From: a virus
Length of the DNA: 64,000 nucleotides
Direction: 5' to 3' (one strand)
Virus record (IMG/VR): IMGVR_UViG_3300017917_002740
Span: 30,390-94,389 of that record
Shown here: positions 1 to 11,600 of the stretch, piece after piece
Layout of the letters: every line of letters starts with the position of its first letter
How positions within the stretch are numbered: position 1 is the first letter of the stretch
Notes under the pieces: generated by a model
Database searches by the model: none
Seen by the model: only the letters and a program-made list of their open reading frames with translations
Told to the model about the DNA's origin: nothing
Position numbers and translations under genes: made by a program

Positions 1-2
1 AA

Positions 3-368
3 ATAGGGTCACCGCCGTTTGGCAAATATTTCTTATTTGACACAGACACCATGAATTTCTTTGCGGGTTATGTTGCTTCAGTAAATCCCAATATTAAAAA
101 AGTTGCCATGGGCATGCAGGCCAACGATGGCAATCACAGTTTGGAAGATCGCCGAGTACGAGGTAATAAAATTCTGTCAGCGTTCACTGATGCGGAAAAG
201 ATCTATCCTGTATTATATATGACCAAGCGTGAAATTTATGATCTGCTACCACAAAGCCTGCGTAACATTTTCTGGAGTTGCCGTCGCCCTGTTTATTTAG
301 AAAACAGTATCACACCCTGTAAAAAGTGTGATACCTGTGTCAAGTTACGAGATCAAGGTATTCGTTAA
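3..368 (+). CDS. queC: QueC-like 7-cyano-7-deazaguanine synthase, C-terminal part
   Basis: The reading frame is open to the left edge of the window, so this is the 3' part of a gene; an in-frame ATG at 51 is internal. QueC converts 7-carboxy-7-deazaguanine to preQ0 using ATP and ammonia. Visible is the C-terminal Zn site: a Cys in FWSC followed by a Cys-rich CxxCxxC and a basic KLRDQG tail, which is the QueC pattern (four Zn cysteines). The ATP PP-loop (SGGxDS) would lie outside the window. It ends convergently with the fibre gene and overlaps it by 4 nt. A second, divergent PP-loop protein sits at 41195-41935 and QueD at 20767-21252. Assignment is by motif only. Confidence 0.8.
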   Translation: MGSPPFGKYFLFDTDTMNFFAGYVASVNPNIKKVAMGMQANDGNHSLEDRRVRGNKILSAFTDAEKIYPVLYMTKREIYDLLPQSLRNIFWSCRRPVYLENSITPCKKCDTCVKLRDQGIR

Positions 369-2845
369 ACTCCGTAACGATTTCTTGTTGCGTTAAAGTT
401 TTGTAGTACTTCGCCTGCTGTGAGTTCTTTACCGTAGCAGAGTACACGACCAATCTTACCGTTCAGCAAGTTCCCGCCAATACCAAAGCAGGCAATATTA
501 GTGTTGCCATTTTGATTGTGCGGAGTTTGATAACTTAGATTTTGTGTGTCTAAAACACCATTTACATAAAGTTTTATACCGTTGGCCACGCTGAATGTTA
601 CAGTAGCACAGTACCAAGTATCGGTATTAAATGTCATAACAGATCCAAACGCATTATAGGGAAAAACGTTACTGTGACCAGCATACAGAGTCGTGCTTTG
701 ATTAAAATACATAAAGTGTCCGCCATTGTCGCTGCTGACTAAGTTATTATCTGCTGAAAATGTGTCGATTTTGAACCATACCATTTTGGTATAGGCTGCT
801 TGAGGTATGATATTAGAACCGGCTACGGTAGCATATTGATTTACACCATCGAAGTTAAAATATCCTGGAGGACCATTGTCCCAGTATGGATTGTTAAGTA
901 ATGTAGCATTGTTACCAAGGCCTGAAAGGTCGGTCCAGGTAGTGCCTGTGCCACTGTAACTTGTGGTATTATTAGCATCAAGATTTAATGTAAGACTGTC
1001 AGTGGCGATACCATCAATATCAAAGGCCCAGTCCACACTGGCACCATAGTTAATACGATCACCTGCGTCAAAGCGGATACTACCACCATAGGTTGGAGGC
1101 AGATATGTAAAGGTTAGACCACCTGCTGTACCAGGATCAAAGTTTACACCTATTCGAATTATTTCTGGAGTGATAAGATAAGCATTGGCTCTGACAGTTC
1201 CTAATATATCTTCACCGTAGGCCACAGTCCAGCCTGTTCTAACTTTTAATAGTTCTACGTTAAAGTTAGTACTGCTATAGTCTACTACATAAGTGGTAGG
1301 GCTATTGCCACCGTAGGTATTAGTAGCTTGTGTTACACTGGTGAGGTCTTCAGAAACAGTATATACAAGTTCAGGCGGTGTGCTTGCTGGTAGGCTTGAA
1401 AACTGTAGGTTACCAAAATAATTTGGATCAATGATATAGTCACTCCAACCTGCCCCGTCACTGACCAAGAGACCAACTCGCAAATTAGGTGGATATGGCG
1501 TAGGTGTTATGAGATTATTGCCATATCCTATAGCAGTGAATGTAGCACCTGGATATGTAAATGGATCATCTTCACTGTAAGTTGGTGTATTGCTCAGTAT
1601 AGCAGCCTTGTAACTTACAACATCATCAAAGGCTGTGCCAGAACTCATTGCTGGTAGGAGGAACACAGTACCAGTCTGCGGCTGTACGGGTAATACAGGC
1701 ACAGAGAAGTTTGTAGTATATTTGGCGTATCCTTTGATGATATGTAGGTCTTTGATGTAACCTTGGAAGTTACCGTTAGGTATCTCGCCTGTGCCTACCA
1801 CGAGCTCTGCGTTGGTAGCAGTGATAGCTTGATTGGCATAGGGCCATGACATATACTCGCTACCATTTGAATAGAGTTTTACTGTGTTGTCTTTACGCAC
1901 TATGGCCATGTGTTCCCAACCTATGCCGTAGTGATTTTTCAAAGGTCTATATTCTTGTTGTGCAGGGAAACCGTTGTTGATCCAGAAAAAATCTCTGCCA
2001 ACACCTTCATAACTTAGACTTACTACCTGTCCAGAAGCAGAATTTAATAAACCGATACACCAAGGTCGAGTATTTACACCAATGGCTTCTGCTTTCTGCC
2101 ACCACTCAATGGTAAAGTCATCATAGATAAACTGTTGTGGTGCTTCGTACTTACTTCTTGTAGAATCATAGTTACTGGCTGTGTTGCCAAAGTCCAATCT
2201 AAATTCTGCCAGCATACCCTGATATCGGGCACTGATTCCATTGTTGGTTATGCTGGTTGTACCAAATCCTGCCACAAATGGATTGCCTTGTAACTCCCAG
2301 GAATGGGTGGCTGTGACCGCTGTTCCGCCGTTCAACTGTAGCAGAGCCTGTGTGCCGTTGTGTCTAAAGTAGATATGATTCCATTCATTGAGATTTACTG
2401 TGTTAGCAGTGGTCATTGGACCGATGTTCATACCTGCCCAGAATCCGCCAGTGATAGTATTATTGCCATTTATAGTCAAGGCAGCGTGATGGTAGTTAAC
2501 GTTTTCTGTAGTCTGTCCCTGTATGGTCATTAGTATGCGGCCATTAGCAGTGGGATAGAACCAAATGTTCATATAGACCTGGCTAACGTTGCTGAACACA
2601 CCAGTGGTCATTAACTGATTAGTGCCATTAAAATCCCACATCTGACCGGTGGTCATATTGTCAGGAAACGTGTAATTAGAATTGTAAAAAGGTTTGTCAG
2701 GATCTATACCTGCGGATCCCCAGACTATGGGAGAACCATCCCAGAAGTGTGTGCCGTCTGGAGAAACACCACCCCCGCCTCCACCCCCGCCACCACCCGC
2801 GGATATGGTTAGATTAGTGCCTATAATCGCTTGTATAATGCTCAC
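365..2845 (-). CDS. LamG/concanavalin-like lectin domain structural protein
   Basis: An 826-residue protein starting at GTG 2845, with a TAAGGA ribosome site overlapping the upstream stop. After about 16 residues comes a run of ten glycines (17-26). Then come two LamG/ConA-like beta-sandwich regions (about 45-215 and 225-395), a less distinct middle region, and a clear third LamG domain at about 640-826 (pattern LNLDANN...TTWTDLSG...YFNFDGVNQY...LYVNGVL...GKIGRVLCYGKELTAGEV). Such proteins are tail-fibre or baseplate-decorating adhesins in marine T4-like phages. It is the last gene of a four-gene fibre block. The receptor cannot be told from the sequence. Confidence 0.8.
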   Translation of the reverse strand: MSIIQAIIGTNLTISAGGGGGGGGGGVSPDGTHFWDGSPIVWGSAGIDPDKPFYNSNYTFPDNMTTGQMWDFNGTNQLMTTGVFSNVSQVYMNIWFYPTANGRILMTIQGQTTENVNYHHAALTINGNNTITGGFWAGMNIGPMTTANTVNLNEWNHIYFRHNGTQALLQLNGGTAVTATHSWELQGNPFVAGFGTTSITNNGISARYQGMLAEFRLDFGNTASNYDSTRSKYEAPQQFIYDDFTIEWWQKAEAIGVNTRPWCIGLLNSASGQVVSLSYEGVGRDFFWINNGFPAQQEYRPLKNHYGIGWEHMAIVRKDNTVKLYSNGSEYMSWPYANQAITATNAELVVGTGEIPNGNFQGYIKDLHIIKGYAKYTTNFSVPVLPVQPQTGTVFLLPAMSSGTAFDDVVSYKAAILSNTPTYSEDDPFTYPGATFTAIGYGNNLITPTPYPPNLRVGLLVSDGAGWSDYIIDPNYFGNLQFSSLPASTPPELVYTVSEDLTSVTQATNTYGGNSPTTYVVDYSSTNFNVELLKVRTGWTVAYGEDILGTVRANAYLITPEIIRIGVNFDPGTAGGLTFTYLPPTYGGSIRFDAGDRINYGASVDWAFDIDGIATDSLTLNLDANNTTSYSGTGTTWTDLSGLGNNATLLNNPYWDNGPPGYFNFDGVNQYATVAGSNIIPQAAYTKMVWFKIDTFSADNNLVSSDNGGHFMYFNQSTTLYAGHSNVFPYNAFGSVMTFNTDTWYCATVTFSVANGIKLYVNGVLDTQNLSYQTPHNQNGNTNIACFGIGGNLLNGKIGRVLCYGKELTAGEVLQNFNATRNRYGV

Positions 2846-2854
2846 AGCAGATCC

Positions 2855-5800
2855 TTAATCGTTGTCGTAGATGTCACCCGGGCCACTGACAATCCATACA
2901 TCTGGATAATCAGCATCGTTGTCGCTGGCACTCATAATGTAGCCTTCTTTGATTTTTAAGAATGTGACCATGCTTCCCGAACCCGAATCTGGAATACCAA
3001 TTACATAAGTTTCTATATTTCGTCCTGCCAGTTTCAATCTACCACGATTACTTGGGCCGGATTGACATTGTATGTAACAATCTGAACCTGTGGTATTAAC
3101 TAATGTAAATGTAAATCCTACAGGTAAAGTTTTTAACTGCCAATGCGGAATATAAACCCAACCATTCTCGTGTTCGTAGAATATGTGCTTGCCCGAATCC
3201 TGTTCTGTTAGATAATAATCATTAGCTGCAGGAATCTGCGGAATAACATTGGTAGCAAAACTTTGTTTGCTGCCGTCACCAAATTCTAAATACCCTGCGC
3301 TGTCATCGGTGATAGTATATGTCCATACTTTCAGTTCTCCGTCTGGTGCTCTGGTCACATAGTTGCGAGCATCAACAGTATTAGTAATAGTGTCAATGTG
3401 TTGATCTGCTGTGAATGATTCAAACGCTGGAGTAACAGTGGTCACGTTGACTGTGTGACGATTCATGATATGCTCACCAATGTTCCATCTTTCATCTATA
3501 TCAATATTAACTAAACCGTCTAACGGCAATTTCATTAGCAGAGAGTTGTAGTAGTTATCTGTAGGCACATAGGTATAGCCCGCCATGACAACATAATCTC
3601 CTGTGGCATCCGAGTAGATGTCGGTGAAATTAGCCGTAGGTGTGTTGTAATAGACTCTATTTCCGTTACCGTCTGAACTGAATACCCTGTGACGAATCAC
3701 CGTACCATTGTCCGGGTTGATAATCATATAGGCCAGTCCGGAATTATTATTATTGGTTCCTTGCTCAAAACTTACAACGATGTTGTTACCTAAGGGCTTG
3801 AGGCTGATTTCTGGATCTACCCATTCTGCGACACCTTGTGCTTCCATTGCGTAGGTCTTTTGCCATACTGCTGTGCCTGCCGCAGTAATCCTTGTAAGGA
3901 TAATTTCACTGCTTTCACCGCCGTACCATTCACCGCCTACCATGATATCTGTGCTGTTGGGTACAAGACATACCGCACGGGCTTGTCTATTAACAGTTGT
4001 GGCTTCAGTGAACTTGATGTCCTTGCTCCAAACTATAGAACCATCTGTAGCATCAAATTTAACTACCAATGCTTGATCGTAGTTGGTTTCGTAACGTCCA
4101 CGACCTACTGCGTACAAGGCTGTGCCGTCCGCACTCCAGGTAACATCGTAGAATCTATCACTGTTACCACCACCTATGGCATTGGTCCAGGTAGGTGTCC
4201 ATACGAATGCTTCGCCGCCCAAGTTCTGACGCATTGACCACGAACCACCTGGAGCACTAAAGTCAACACCATCTACACGGATTTTTAATACATTTGTTGG
4301 ACCAGTTCCTGATATTGTGCCTCCTGTAATGGAGTTTATACCACCACCGCCACCAACTGAAAATATGGTTAATGTGGCATCGTTGGCAGGACTTGTGCCA
4401 CCGCCAAACAAACTGCCGGCAATGGTTAGAACATCACCTGCTACATAATTAGATCCAGGATCGTTAATTCCATTATATGAGAAACTGCCATCTGCTGGGT
4501 TAATATAAACGGAAATTTGTGCTCCACTACCAGTTTGATAGTTGGTGCCTGTGACATTATTATAAGTGCCGCCACCGACATCACCACCGGTTCCCGAAAT
4601 AGATACTGCTTCAATTGATCCGCCTGCACCTATTTCTGTTACTTCAATAATAGCATCATTGGCAGGTGTAGCACCGCCCAAGGCAGTACCTAATATTTTA
4701 ATCTTATGTCCTACCAGATAGTTTGTACCTTTGTTAGGAACTGTGGCTAAAGCACTGACATAGGCAAGACCATCTCCTGCTGAAACAACTTGAAATTCTG
4801 CTCCGCTACCTTGGCGTACTGTGGTTGCGAGACTGGTGTATTGATTAACTCCATCTACATTGTTCTGTCCATTGATTCCTGTACCTGTGACCCAAAAATC
4901 CGAATAGTTGTCATAAGGACTACCTGGATAGTGTTCGGCGTCTATTTCTGATTTCAGTATGTAAAAATATCCGTCCAATCCATTAAGTATTGACAGTAGG
5001 CCAAACTCACGGTATTCGTTGTACTTCTCACCAACTATGGCAATACCGCCATCAACCTCTAATGTAGCAATACTGTTGGGGAAGATATCGCCTTCATCAC
5101 TGAGTGTAACAGTTTCCTCTATAACACCAGTAAGCGGATTTATGAAATAGACATTAGCCCAAGTCCAGAAGTTGTCTTGTGCGTCGCCTCGACCAGTGCT
5201 ATATTCTGTAGTTACTATAAGTTTATCGTTAAAATCGTCGTAGGCAATAGCACAGACATCGCCTTGGATATCATCGTAAAATGATGAAATAGTTGAATTA
5301 TATGTAAGGATGCCGACATCGTAGCCCGGTTTAACTGAAGCAGTAACTATTCCACCCGATCCGTCAATCGAGTTCACGATGATAATAAAATTGTTGTTCC
5401 AACCACCACCAATCTCGTAACCCTCAAATGGGATCTCTTCGCCTACTTTGTATCCTGTACCTACTTGGGTAATACCATTAATTGTAATGGTTCCGCCGCC
5501 AATTGTTATAGCAAATGTTGCTCCACGTCCTGCGGTAATTTGTTTGACCCATACTTGCTCACCTGTACGAATATCAAACTTATAAATCTTGGCATTATCG
5601 TTGCTGTTGTCGATATAGTAGTCACTGCCCAAGACATAAGCATAGTTGCCACGCACTACCACGCTCTCAAACCAAGCGTCGTCATCATTGTTAGGACGAT
5701 CACCTACGAGGTTGATGAAGCCTTTTATGGTATTGGGTATTGATGGAGTGCCGCCACCTAATACACTTTGTCCACTGCTGTTAAGAATGTCGCCACCTGA

Positions 5801-6766
5801 CGGTAATCTTAATGCTCCGTTGCTACTAAATTCCCAAGTCTTACCATCTTCGTCAGCATTAATAACAACACTATTGCCGCCGCTGATCCTTAATGCATTT
5901 CCGTTAATATTTTCGTCTTGATCGATGTAACCATAACTAAAACGAATTTCTCCACCTTCGGGTAGTTCTAAATTACCGTTGGTATTGAATGTCCATAACT
6001 TGAAACTTTCAATTGAGTTTGTAAAAATATTAATGTTACCTTCACTGGTAATTGCTAATGAGCCACCACCGAAACTTTCGCTTATTCTATAGTCTGATGT
6101 TCCTGGAAACTTTAAACTGCCATCGACACCAAATTGCCATTCTTTTTCGCCAGCTGATGACTTTACAAATACATCACTGTCTGATTCAATAGTTAAATCG
6201 CCATCATTGGTCTTAATTGTTGCTTGATCAGCCTGTAGAATATCACCGTCGAAACTATAGTTTCCTAATCCCGGACCACCACCGCCTAATAATCCAGTAT
6301 TGTCAGTTAGTTCTGAAATGTCTGTTGGCGCATTGGGGATATCTGTGTAGGTTATGTTTTGACTGATAGGAATGTTGTTTACTCGCAGTTCGTTAGTTCC
6401 TGGTTCGAGGCTTAATGGAACACCTCCGAGATATACTGTTGAATTACTAACATATAATGATCTGAACGGACGTGTTGGTGAACCAAGATTTCCACCTTGA
6501 GCTACAGATGGTAAAATGTCGCCACCTACTGTTAAATCGCTGCTGATTATTGTTGCTTGATCAATCACAATAGAACTACTGTCAGTAGTACTCATGGTAC
6601 TACCTGTAAATTCAAATGCTCCAAGATTTAGTGTAGGATCATTGACCAATCCCAACTGTGTATAAAGTTCCGTAAAATTTGAATTTACTTTTTGGAACGC
6701 GGCTCGTAGGCTGTCGCCTTTTTTGTCATTAGCTGTTTGACCTACATTAATTGTTTGTTTTGCCAT
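2855..6766 (-). CDS. Large tail-fibre-like structural protein with beta-propeller-like region
   Basis: A 1303-residue protein. The N-terminus (INVGQTANDKKGDSLRAAF, then KVNSNFTELY) is the adaptor sequence found at the start of many T4-like cyanophage fibre proteins, and recurs in the gene at 8614-16080. Residues about 170-330 contain three imperfect repeats of the type W-F-G/S-x-(D/N)-G-x-L-x-L/F-P. A long segment (about 340-1040) resembles PQQ/Kelch-type propeller blades (YAYVLGSD..IYKFDIRTGEQVW, later VVKFDATDGSIVW). Gly-rich linkers separate them. The start is supported by GGAG 9 nt upstream of ATG 6766. Probably a distal fibre or host-recognition protein; the exact role is unknown. Confidence 0.75.
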   Translation of the reverse strand: MAKQTINVGQTANDKKGDSLRAAFQKVNSNFTELYTQLGLVNDPTLNLGAFEFTGSTMSTTDSSSIVIDQATIISSDLTVGGDILPSVAQGGNLGSPTRPFRSLYVSNSTVYLGGVPLSLEPGTNELRVNNIPISQNITYTDIPNAPTDISELTDNTGLLGGGGPGLGNYSFDGDILQADQATIKTNDGDLTIESDSDVFVKSSAGEKEWQFGVDGSLKFPGTSDYRISESFGGGSLAITSEGNINIFTNSIESFKLWTFNTNGNLELPEGGEIRFSYGYIDQDENINGNALRISGGNSVVINADEDGKTWEFSSNGALRLPSGGDILNSSGQSVLGGGTPSIPNTIKGFINLVGDRPNNDDDAWFESVVVRGNYAYVLGSDYYIDNSNDNAKIYKFDIRTGEQVWVKQITAGRGATFAITIGGGTITINGITQVGTGYKVGEEIPFEGYEIGGGWNNNFIIIVNSIDGSGGIVTASVKPGYDVGILTYNSTISSFYDDIQGDVCAIAYDDFNDKLIVTTEYSTGRGDAQDNFWTWANVYFINPLTGVIEETVTLSDEGDIFPNSIATLEVDGGIAIVGEKYNEYREFGLLSILNGLDGYFYILKSEIDAEHYPGSPYDNYSDFWVTGTGINGQNNVDGVNQYTSLATTVRQGSGAEFQVVSAGDGLAYVSALATVPNKGTNYLVGHKIKILGTALGGATPANDAIIEVTEIGAGGSIEAVSISGTGGDVGGGTYNNVTGTNYQTGSGAQISVYINPADGSFSYNGINDPGSNYVAGDVLTIAGSLFGGGTSPANDATLTIFSVGGGGGINSITGGTISGTGPTNVLKIRVDGVDFSAPGGSWSMRQNLGGEAFVWTPTWTNAIGGGNSDRFYDVTWSADGTALYAVGRGRYETNYDQALVVKFDATDGSIVWSKDIKFTEATTVNRQARAVCLVPNSTDIMVGGEWYGGESSEIILTRITAAGTAVWQKTYAMEAQGVAEWVDPEISLKPLGNNIVVSFEQGTNNNNSGLAYMIINPDNGTVIRHRVFSSDGNGNRVYYNTPTANFTDIYSDATGDYVVMAGYTYVPTDNYYNSLLMKLPLDGLVNIDIDERWNIGEHIMNRHTVNVTTVTPAFESFTADQHIDTITNTVDARNYVTRAPDGELKVWTYTITDDSAGYLEFGDGSKQSFATNVIPQIPAANDYYLTEQDSGKHIFYEHENGWVYIPHWQLKTLPVGFTFTLVNTTGSDCYIQCQSGPSNRGRLKLAGRNIETYVIGIPDSGSGSMVTFLKIKEGYIMSASDNDADYPDVWIVSGPGDIYDND

Positions 6767-6778
6767 TTACTCGCTCCG

Positions 6779-8614
6779 TTAACCGTATGTTGCTAATTCG
6801 CCAAGCACAATATAACTGCCGCCAATATTTGAAATAGTAAACAGAACTACATCTCTCTTGCTGGCATTGCCTGTAGGTGGACTATTATCTTTCCACAATA
6901 ATGTTTGTGCTGCTCCATCTATTTGTACAGCAGTTGGTACTCTTGGGGTAATATCTTGTACTATGATCAATCTAACTTGTGTAATAAATCCATCAGCAAG
7001 ATTCATATTTGTGATGTTTACAGTGAAGTTTGCTGCAGGTGTTACATGTCTAAATGTGCTGCCTAACGCATAGTTATGAACAACCACACCAGTAGCTCCT
7101 GATAACGGAGTCACTGCAGATTGCACAGCTTTGCTTAACGTGTTTCCACCGACTGACAAATTATTTGTCACTGAAGCTGTAGTTGCATTTAAAACTGTTG
7201 CTGATAATCTTACGGTAGTTAATAGATTATTAACAATAAGATCATTTTCTGCAATAGCATCTGATTCAAATCTTATTAACGGTGTGACAACTATTGCCGA
7301 TGAATCAGCACTATCGATTAAGTTAGTAAACACATTACCTGTTAGTGTTCCTGAAAATGCTCCACTAAATGTGCCTGCAGTCAATGTATTGCTATTGGGA
7401 TTATAGGTTAAATTTGTGTCAGTTCTTACATTCTCATTACCGGTTGCTGTATCAACAAAAGTGATAAAGTGTGCGGCATTAGTAGTATCAGTAGCAGTCA
7501 ATGTCACAGTACTGGCCACATTAGCAGTTCCGTTAAGGTTTCCTGTTACGTTGCCTATCACAGTTCCTGTAAATGTTCCTTGTACAACTTCTGCTGGAAT
7601 TCTTCCACCAGGACCGTCAACTAACAATGTAGAATTATCTGCAAACACCGATCCTATGATATCTATTCTCTGATTAAGAGCAATAGTCATTGTGTCTGTT
7701 GATGGACTATTGGTTAAGATAATACCATAACCTTGAGTTATATTAAATGTATCAGCAGTATTATCTGATAAAATATCGTTGACTGACAAGTCACCAGTTA
7801 TATGAAATCTTGTAAATGCTGTCTGGGGAGCTACACCTGAATTAAAAGAAACTTGTGCAATACCTGTTGCTACGTCTGTAGAAACTTGTATACCAAAACC
7901 AGCTTGAACATCTATAATACCAGTATTGGTTATTCTTATATTATCACCAGTACCTGCGGTAATATTAATACCTGCGCCTGTAGATCTACCTGCTGGTAAA
8001 GTTGCTACGTTTTGTAAACTTCTAACACCAGTATTGGTAATGGTCAACGGATTAGTTCCAGATACACTTATACCAGAACCTGCACTGGCTGTGATAATAC
8101 CAGTATTAGTAACAATTATAGATTCTGCTCCGCTGTCAACATTTATGTTAATACCAGTGCCTGATGTAAATCCAAACGAATCGTTAAATTCTGTAGCAAG
8201 AATACTTTCATCGTTGTCTATTTGTATACTATTGAACCAAGTTTTAGCAGGATCAATAATTAAATTGCCGTCTACTGTGGAATTAGCCGGTAAGTCTACA
8301 GTAAATCCAATGCCTTTGACATGCGCCGATCCAAGATATAGACCGTTGGTATTGTTGCTTCCGGTCGTACTATATTCATTTAGAAACAGTGATTTCCATC
8401 GTCTGGTTCCTGTTTCTCCTAATGTATAGGTATTATCTGCAGCCGGACTTACATTAGTATCTAAAGTTGAAAAGTCAATAGGACTTAATCCGCTGCCATC
8501 GCCAACTGTGGCTACGAGGATGTCAAAGTTTTCATTAATCTTAATAAAAGCATCGTTGACATCACTCCATAGCAAGGGAGGACGACCTGGTGTAATATTT
8601 GAATTAAAAGACAT
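6779..8614 (-). CDS. Tail-fibre-like structural protein
   Basis: A 611-residue protein. Its N-terminus (WSDVNDAFIKINENFDIL) is a diverged version of the KVNxNFxELY adaptor of the two neighbouring fibre genes. The body is made of Thr/Asn/Gly-rich beta repeats (GINITAGTGDNIRITNTGI-type units, TGTVIGNVTGNLNGT) typical of trimeric phage fibre shafts. Its ATG overlaps the stop of the upstream 2488-residue gene (TAATG at 8614), so the two are probably translationally coupled. No enzyme motif is visible. Confidence 0.75.
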   Translation of the reverse strand: MSFNSNITPGRPPLLWSDVNDAFIKINENFDILVATVGDGSGLSPIDFSTLDTNVSPAADNTYTLGETGTRRWKSLFLNEYSTTGSNNTNGLYLGSAHVKGIGFTVDLPANSTVDGNLIIDPAKTWFNSIQIDNDESILATEFNDSFGFTSGTGININVDSGAESIIVTNTGIITASAGSGISVSGTNPLTITNTGVRSLQNVATLPAGRSTGAGINITAGTGDNIRITNTGIIDVQAGFGIQVSTDVATGIAQVSFNSGVAPQTAFTRFHITGDLSVNDILSDNTADTFNITQGYGIILTNSPSTDTMTIALNQRIDIIGSVFADNSTLLVDGPGGRIPAEVVQGTFTGTVIGNVTGNLNGTANVASTVTLTATDTTNAAHFITFVDTATGNENVRTDTNLTYNPNSNTLTAGTFSGAFSGTLTGNVFTNLIDSADSSAIVVTPLIRFESDAIAENDLIVNNLLTTVRLSATVLNATTASVTNNLSVGGNTLSKAVQSAVTPLSGATGVVVHNYALGSTFRHVTPAANFTVNITNMNLADGFITQVRLIIVQDITPRVPTAVQIDGAAQTLLWKDNSPPTGNASKRDVVLFTISNIGGSYIVLGELATYG

Positions 8615-11600
8615 TATGTTCTCCCTACAGCAATTTCAATTGTACCAATATGATCCGAATCATATGTTTGCAGTGCTTTACCTACTACTGTACCTACCGC
8701 AGCATTTGATCCTGCCGATACAGCAACTCCAGGTATATTAGAAGTCACTAACAAATCTCCTTTTTGTATTTTACCAACTACACGACATGGTACACGTCCT
8801 TGTAATGCTACAAGATTCTTGTGTCCTGGGCATGCATCGTACATTACAAACGCAGCAGTATTAGAAACAACTCCTGCTACTCTTGTATCATGATGCTTGT
8901 TAGATATAGTAACTTCTTTATCGCCGCCGAATACAAGAACTGTACCAACTTCATATTCTTTATCGCCTTCGTAGTACTCTGCAAGGTCTGCTGAATATGT
9001 AGCTTGTAATCTTGATTCGTTAGGCGAAGTTCCAGTTAGTGTCCAACGTCCTGTAATTGTACCAGCAGTAGTATTACCGCCTGTGGTAATAGCAGTTACT
9101 TGAATTTGTGAAGCAGTTACTGGTGCAAGGCTCAGACCATTTTGTGTTCTAAACTGGTGAGCATCATTGTCGTAGTATGTGATTTTATCAGCAGCCAACG
9201 AACCATTACTTACAAGTACTCCGCCGCCACCGTTCCAACCGTAGTATCTAATAACTCCACCTGTGGCTGTGGTTGTGCTATCTACAGAAATATTGTTATC
9301 GACTTTTAATTGTGATACATCAACTACTCTTGCACCAAAGTCACCATTGCTATCTCTTATAACAATTTTGCTGGCTTCTGGAGCAGCAGCAGTACCTGCA
9401 GCAGCTTCTACCACAGTGTAGTCGCCGTCTGAACTAAAGCTACCTGAGCTTGTTCTTCTTAAGAAACCTGTAGTTGAATATTGATTCTTTTTAATGGCGC
9501 CGCCATCGTCGACCACTGTGGTAAATGCCACTGCTGTAACGTTGGCTGTACCAAGAGTTGAATTTCCTAAAACAGTCTTAGTTGCAATTTGTGGCAAGTC
9601 AGGTAATACAAGACCGTTAGGCTTGACAGTGACCCATCCGTCAGTGACATCAAATACCGAGCTGTCAAAGCTGGCTAATCCTCTGTCTGCTTGTGTAATT
9701 CCAGTAGCATTAGCACGAGTTGTTGCAGCATTCATAGCCAACTTACTTTGTGCAATGGCCGCACTGGCATTAACGTCGGCATTGATAATTACGCCTGGAT
9801 TAATTTGAGCATCTATTTGATTCAGGGTTGAATCAACACCTGGTCGTAGATCAAAAGTTAAGTCTCCGACAACAGTAGCATTTACAGAACTGTTTCCAGA
9901 TCCAGTAAACACTAATATATCAGCGGAATCAAGATTAGTACCAGTAAAGTTCTGGAAGTTAGCCCAAGTTAAACTTCTTAGATTAACAGCATCTTGAGGA
10001 TTAGTTGGATTAGTTAGGTTAATGATCTTATTGTTATTAAGATTCATATTATTCTTCATACCCAACTGTCCGTCGAGTGCCATATATCCGCCTGTGTTTA
10101 CAGGTATCAATTGACTGTCAACTACTGGTGCACCGTCGTGTGTTAGACCTAATCTACGTTCGATATAGATACGTGCAGCATTTTCTGTTGGAACAGTGTC
10201 TGTGGCGTTGTCTGTAAAACCAGAGTCTGTTGAGAACTCAGATACAGGTACGCCTCGTTTAAATCCAATACCGTCAAGGTTACTTAAAGCAATACTTGAT
10301 GAGAATGTAACAGTACCAGTACCTTGGTCAACTTTAAAGTATGGGCCTACTCTGAAGTTACCAAATTGGTCAGTAGTTACATAGAAGCAACGACCAACAT
10401 CTCGTTCTTCAGTTTCGAAATCTTCGTTAACAGGGTTAACTGATTGACCATAAATTTCTTTTGGATAGTTTGTATCTGCATACGAACCTGTACCGATTTC
10501 TAATAAGTCATGTGATGTTACACGAGTTAGAGAAATACGAATAGTTAAAGTTCCTAAAGAACCAGTAGTTCTAATAGCAACTGCGGCTTTGGCAGTATAT
10601 GAAGAACCATATTGTATGATACTATCAACTAAAGGTCTATTTAAAGTTACCCTGGCATAAGGTTCATTTGTAACAGTTTCTGGTTCATAGGTTGAAACAA
10701 TATATTCTTCGCCCTTGAATACAAGTTTTGATCCAGCTACTCTGCTAATTTCTTGCGTAGCTACTGGTACCACGGCAAACGCACTGTCTCCTGCACGACC
10801 AGTAACCAATCCAACTCTGTGAGTTCCGCTTTGTGTACCTGTGGTATCAGCAGCAAGCCCGCCTGGTGTTAAACTAACTCTAAAGGAGTTTAGACCAAGA
10901 CCTGCAGCAAGAACAAAGTAATTGTTGGAAGGATTAATTCCGGAAGGCAAATTACCATCTGTGGTAAATTTAACAACGTCACCTGCTGAAAATCCGTGGC
11001 TGGATAAAGTTATCACGGCAGGAGATGCTATACTAATGGTACAGACAGCTCCGCTGGTTACAAATTCTCCAGGTTGCCAAATGGTTAATTCAACATAGTT
11101 ATAATTCTCTCTTAAATTAGTTTTGGTTAAACCATACATGTTAAACGTATGTGTTCCGGACCCTGCTGTAGTTGTATTAAGAGGATTTCCAAATCGTGTT
11201 GCAGAAATTGAAAATTCTGTTTCTGTTAATGCTGTTGAAGCAACATAATATATTTCACCTGGTAATATAGGATTTGGTAAACTGCCAGTAGTTGAGAAAA
11301 TTAGTGTGTAATTTTCTAACATACGATGTGTTCGAGCACCCTTTATAGTTAGACCTGTTCCGTTGGTCAGTGTAACAGTACTACCACCTGGACTCAAGGC
11401 AACTGTAAATTGATTATACTTAGGAACTGTCTTAATATAATAAATTGTTCCCGCAGTAAATCCGTTGGCTGTCGAAGTAGGTATAAACTGATCGCCTATT
11501 CTTAATTTGTGATTGCGAGAGGTTGTACAAACATCAGTATTAATAGTTGTTACAGTTTCTAATATTCTGATACTTACTGGCGAACTATTTGAAATGCTGA

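Noticed and set aside
5465-5921. Plus-strand genes inside the fibre genes
   Set aside because: They are mirror frames of Gly/Thr-rich repeats, without ribosome sites or recognisable domains.
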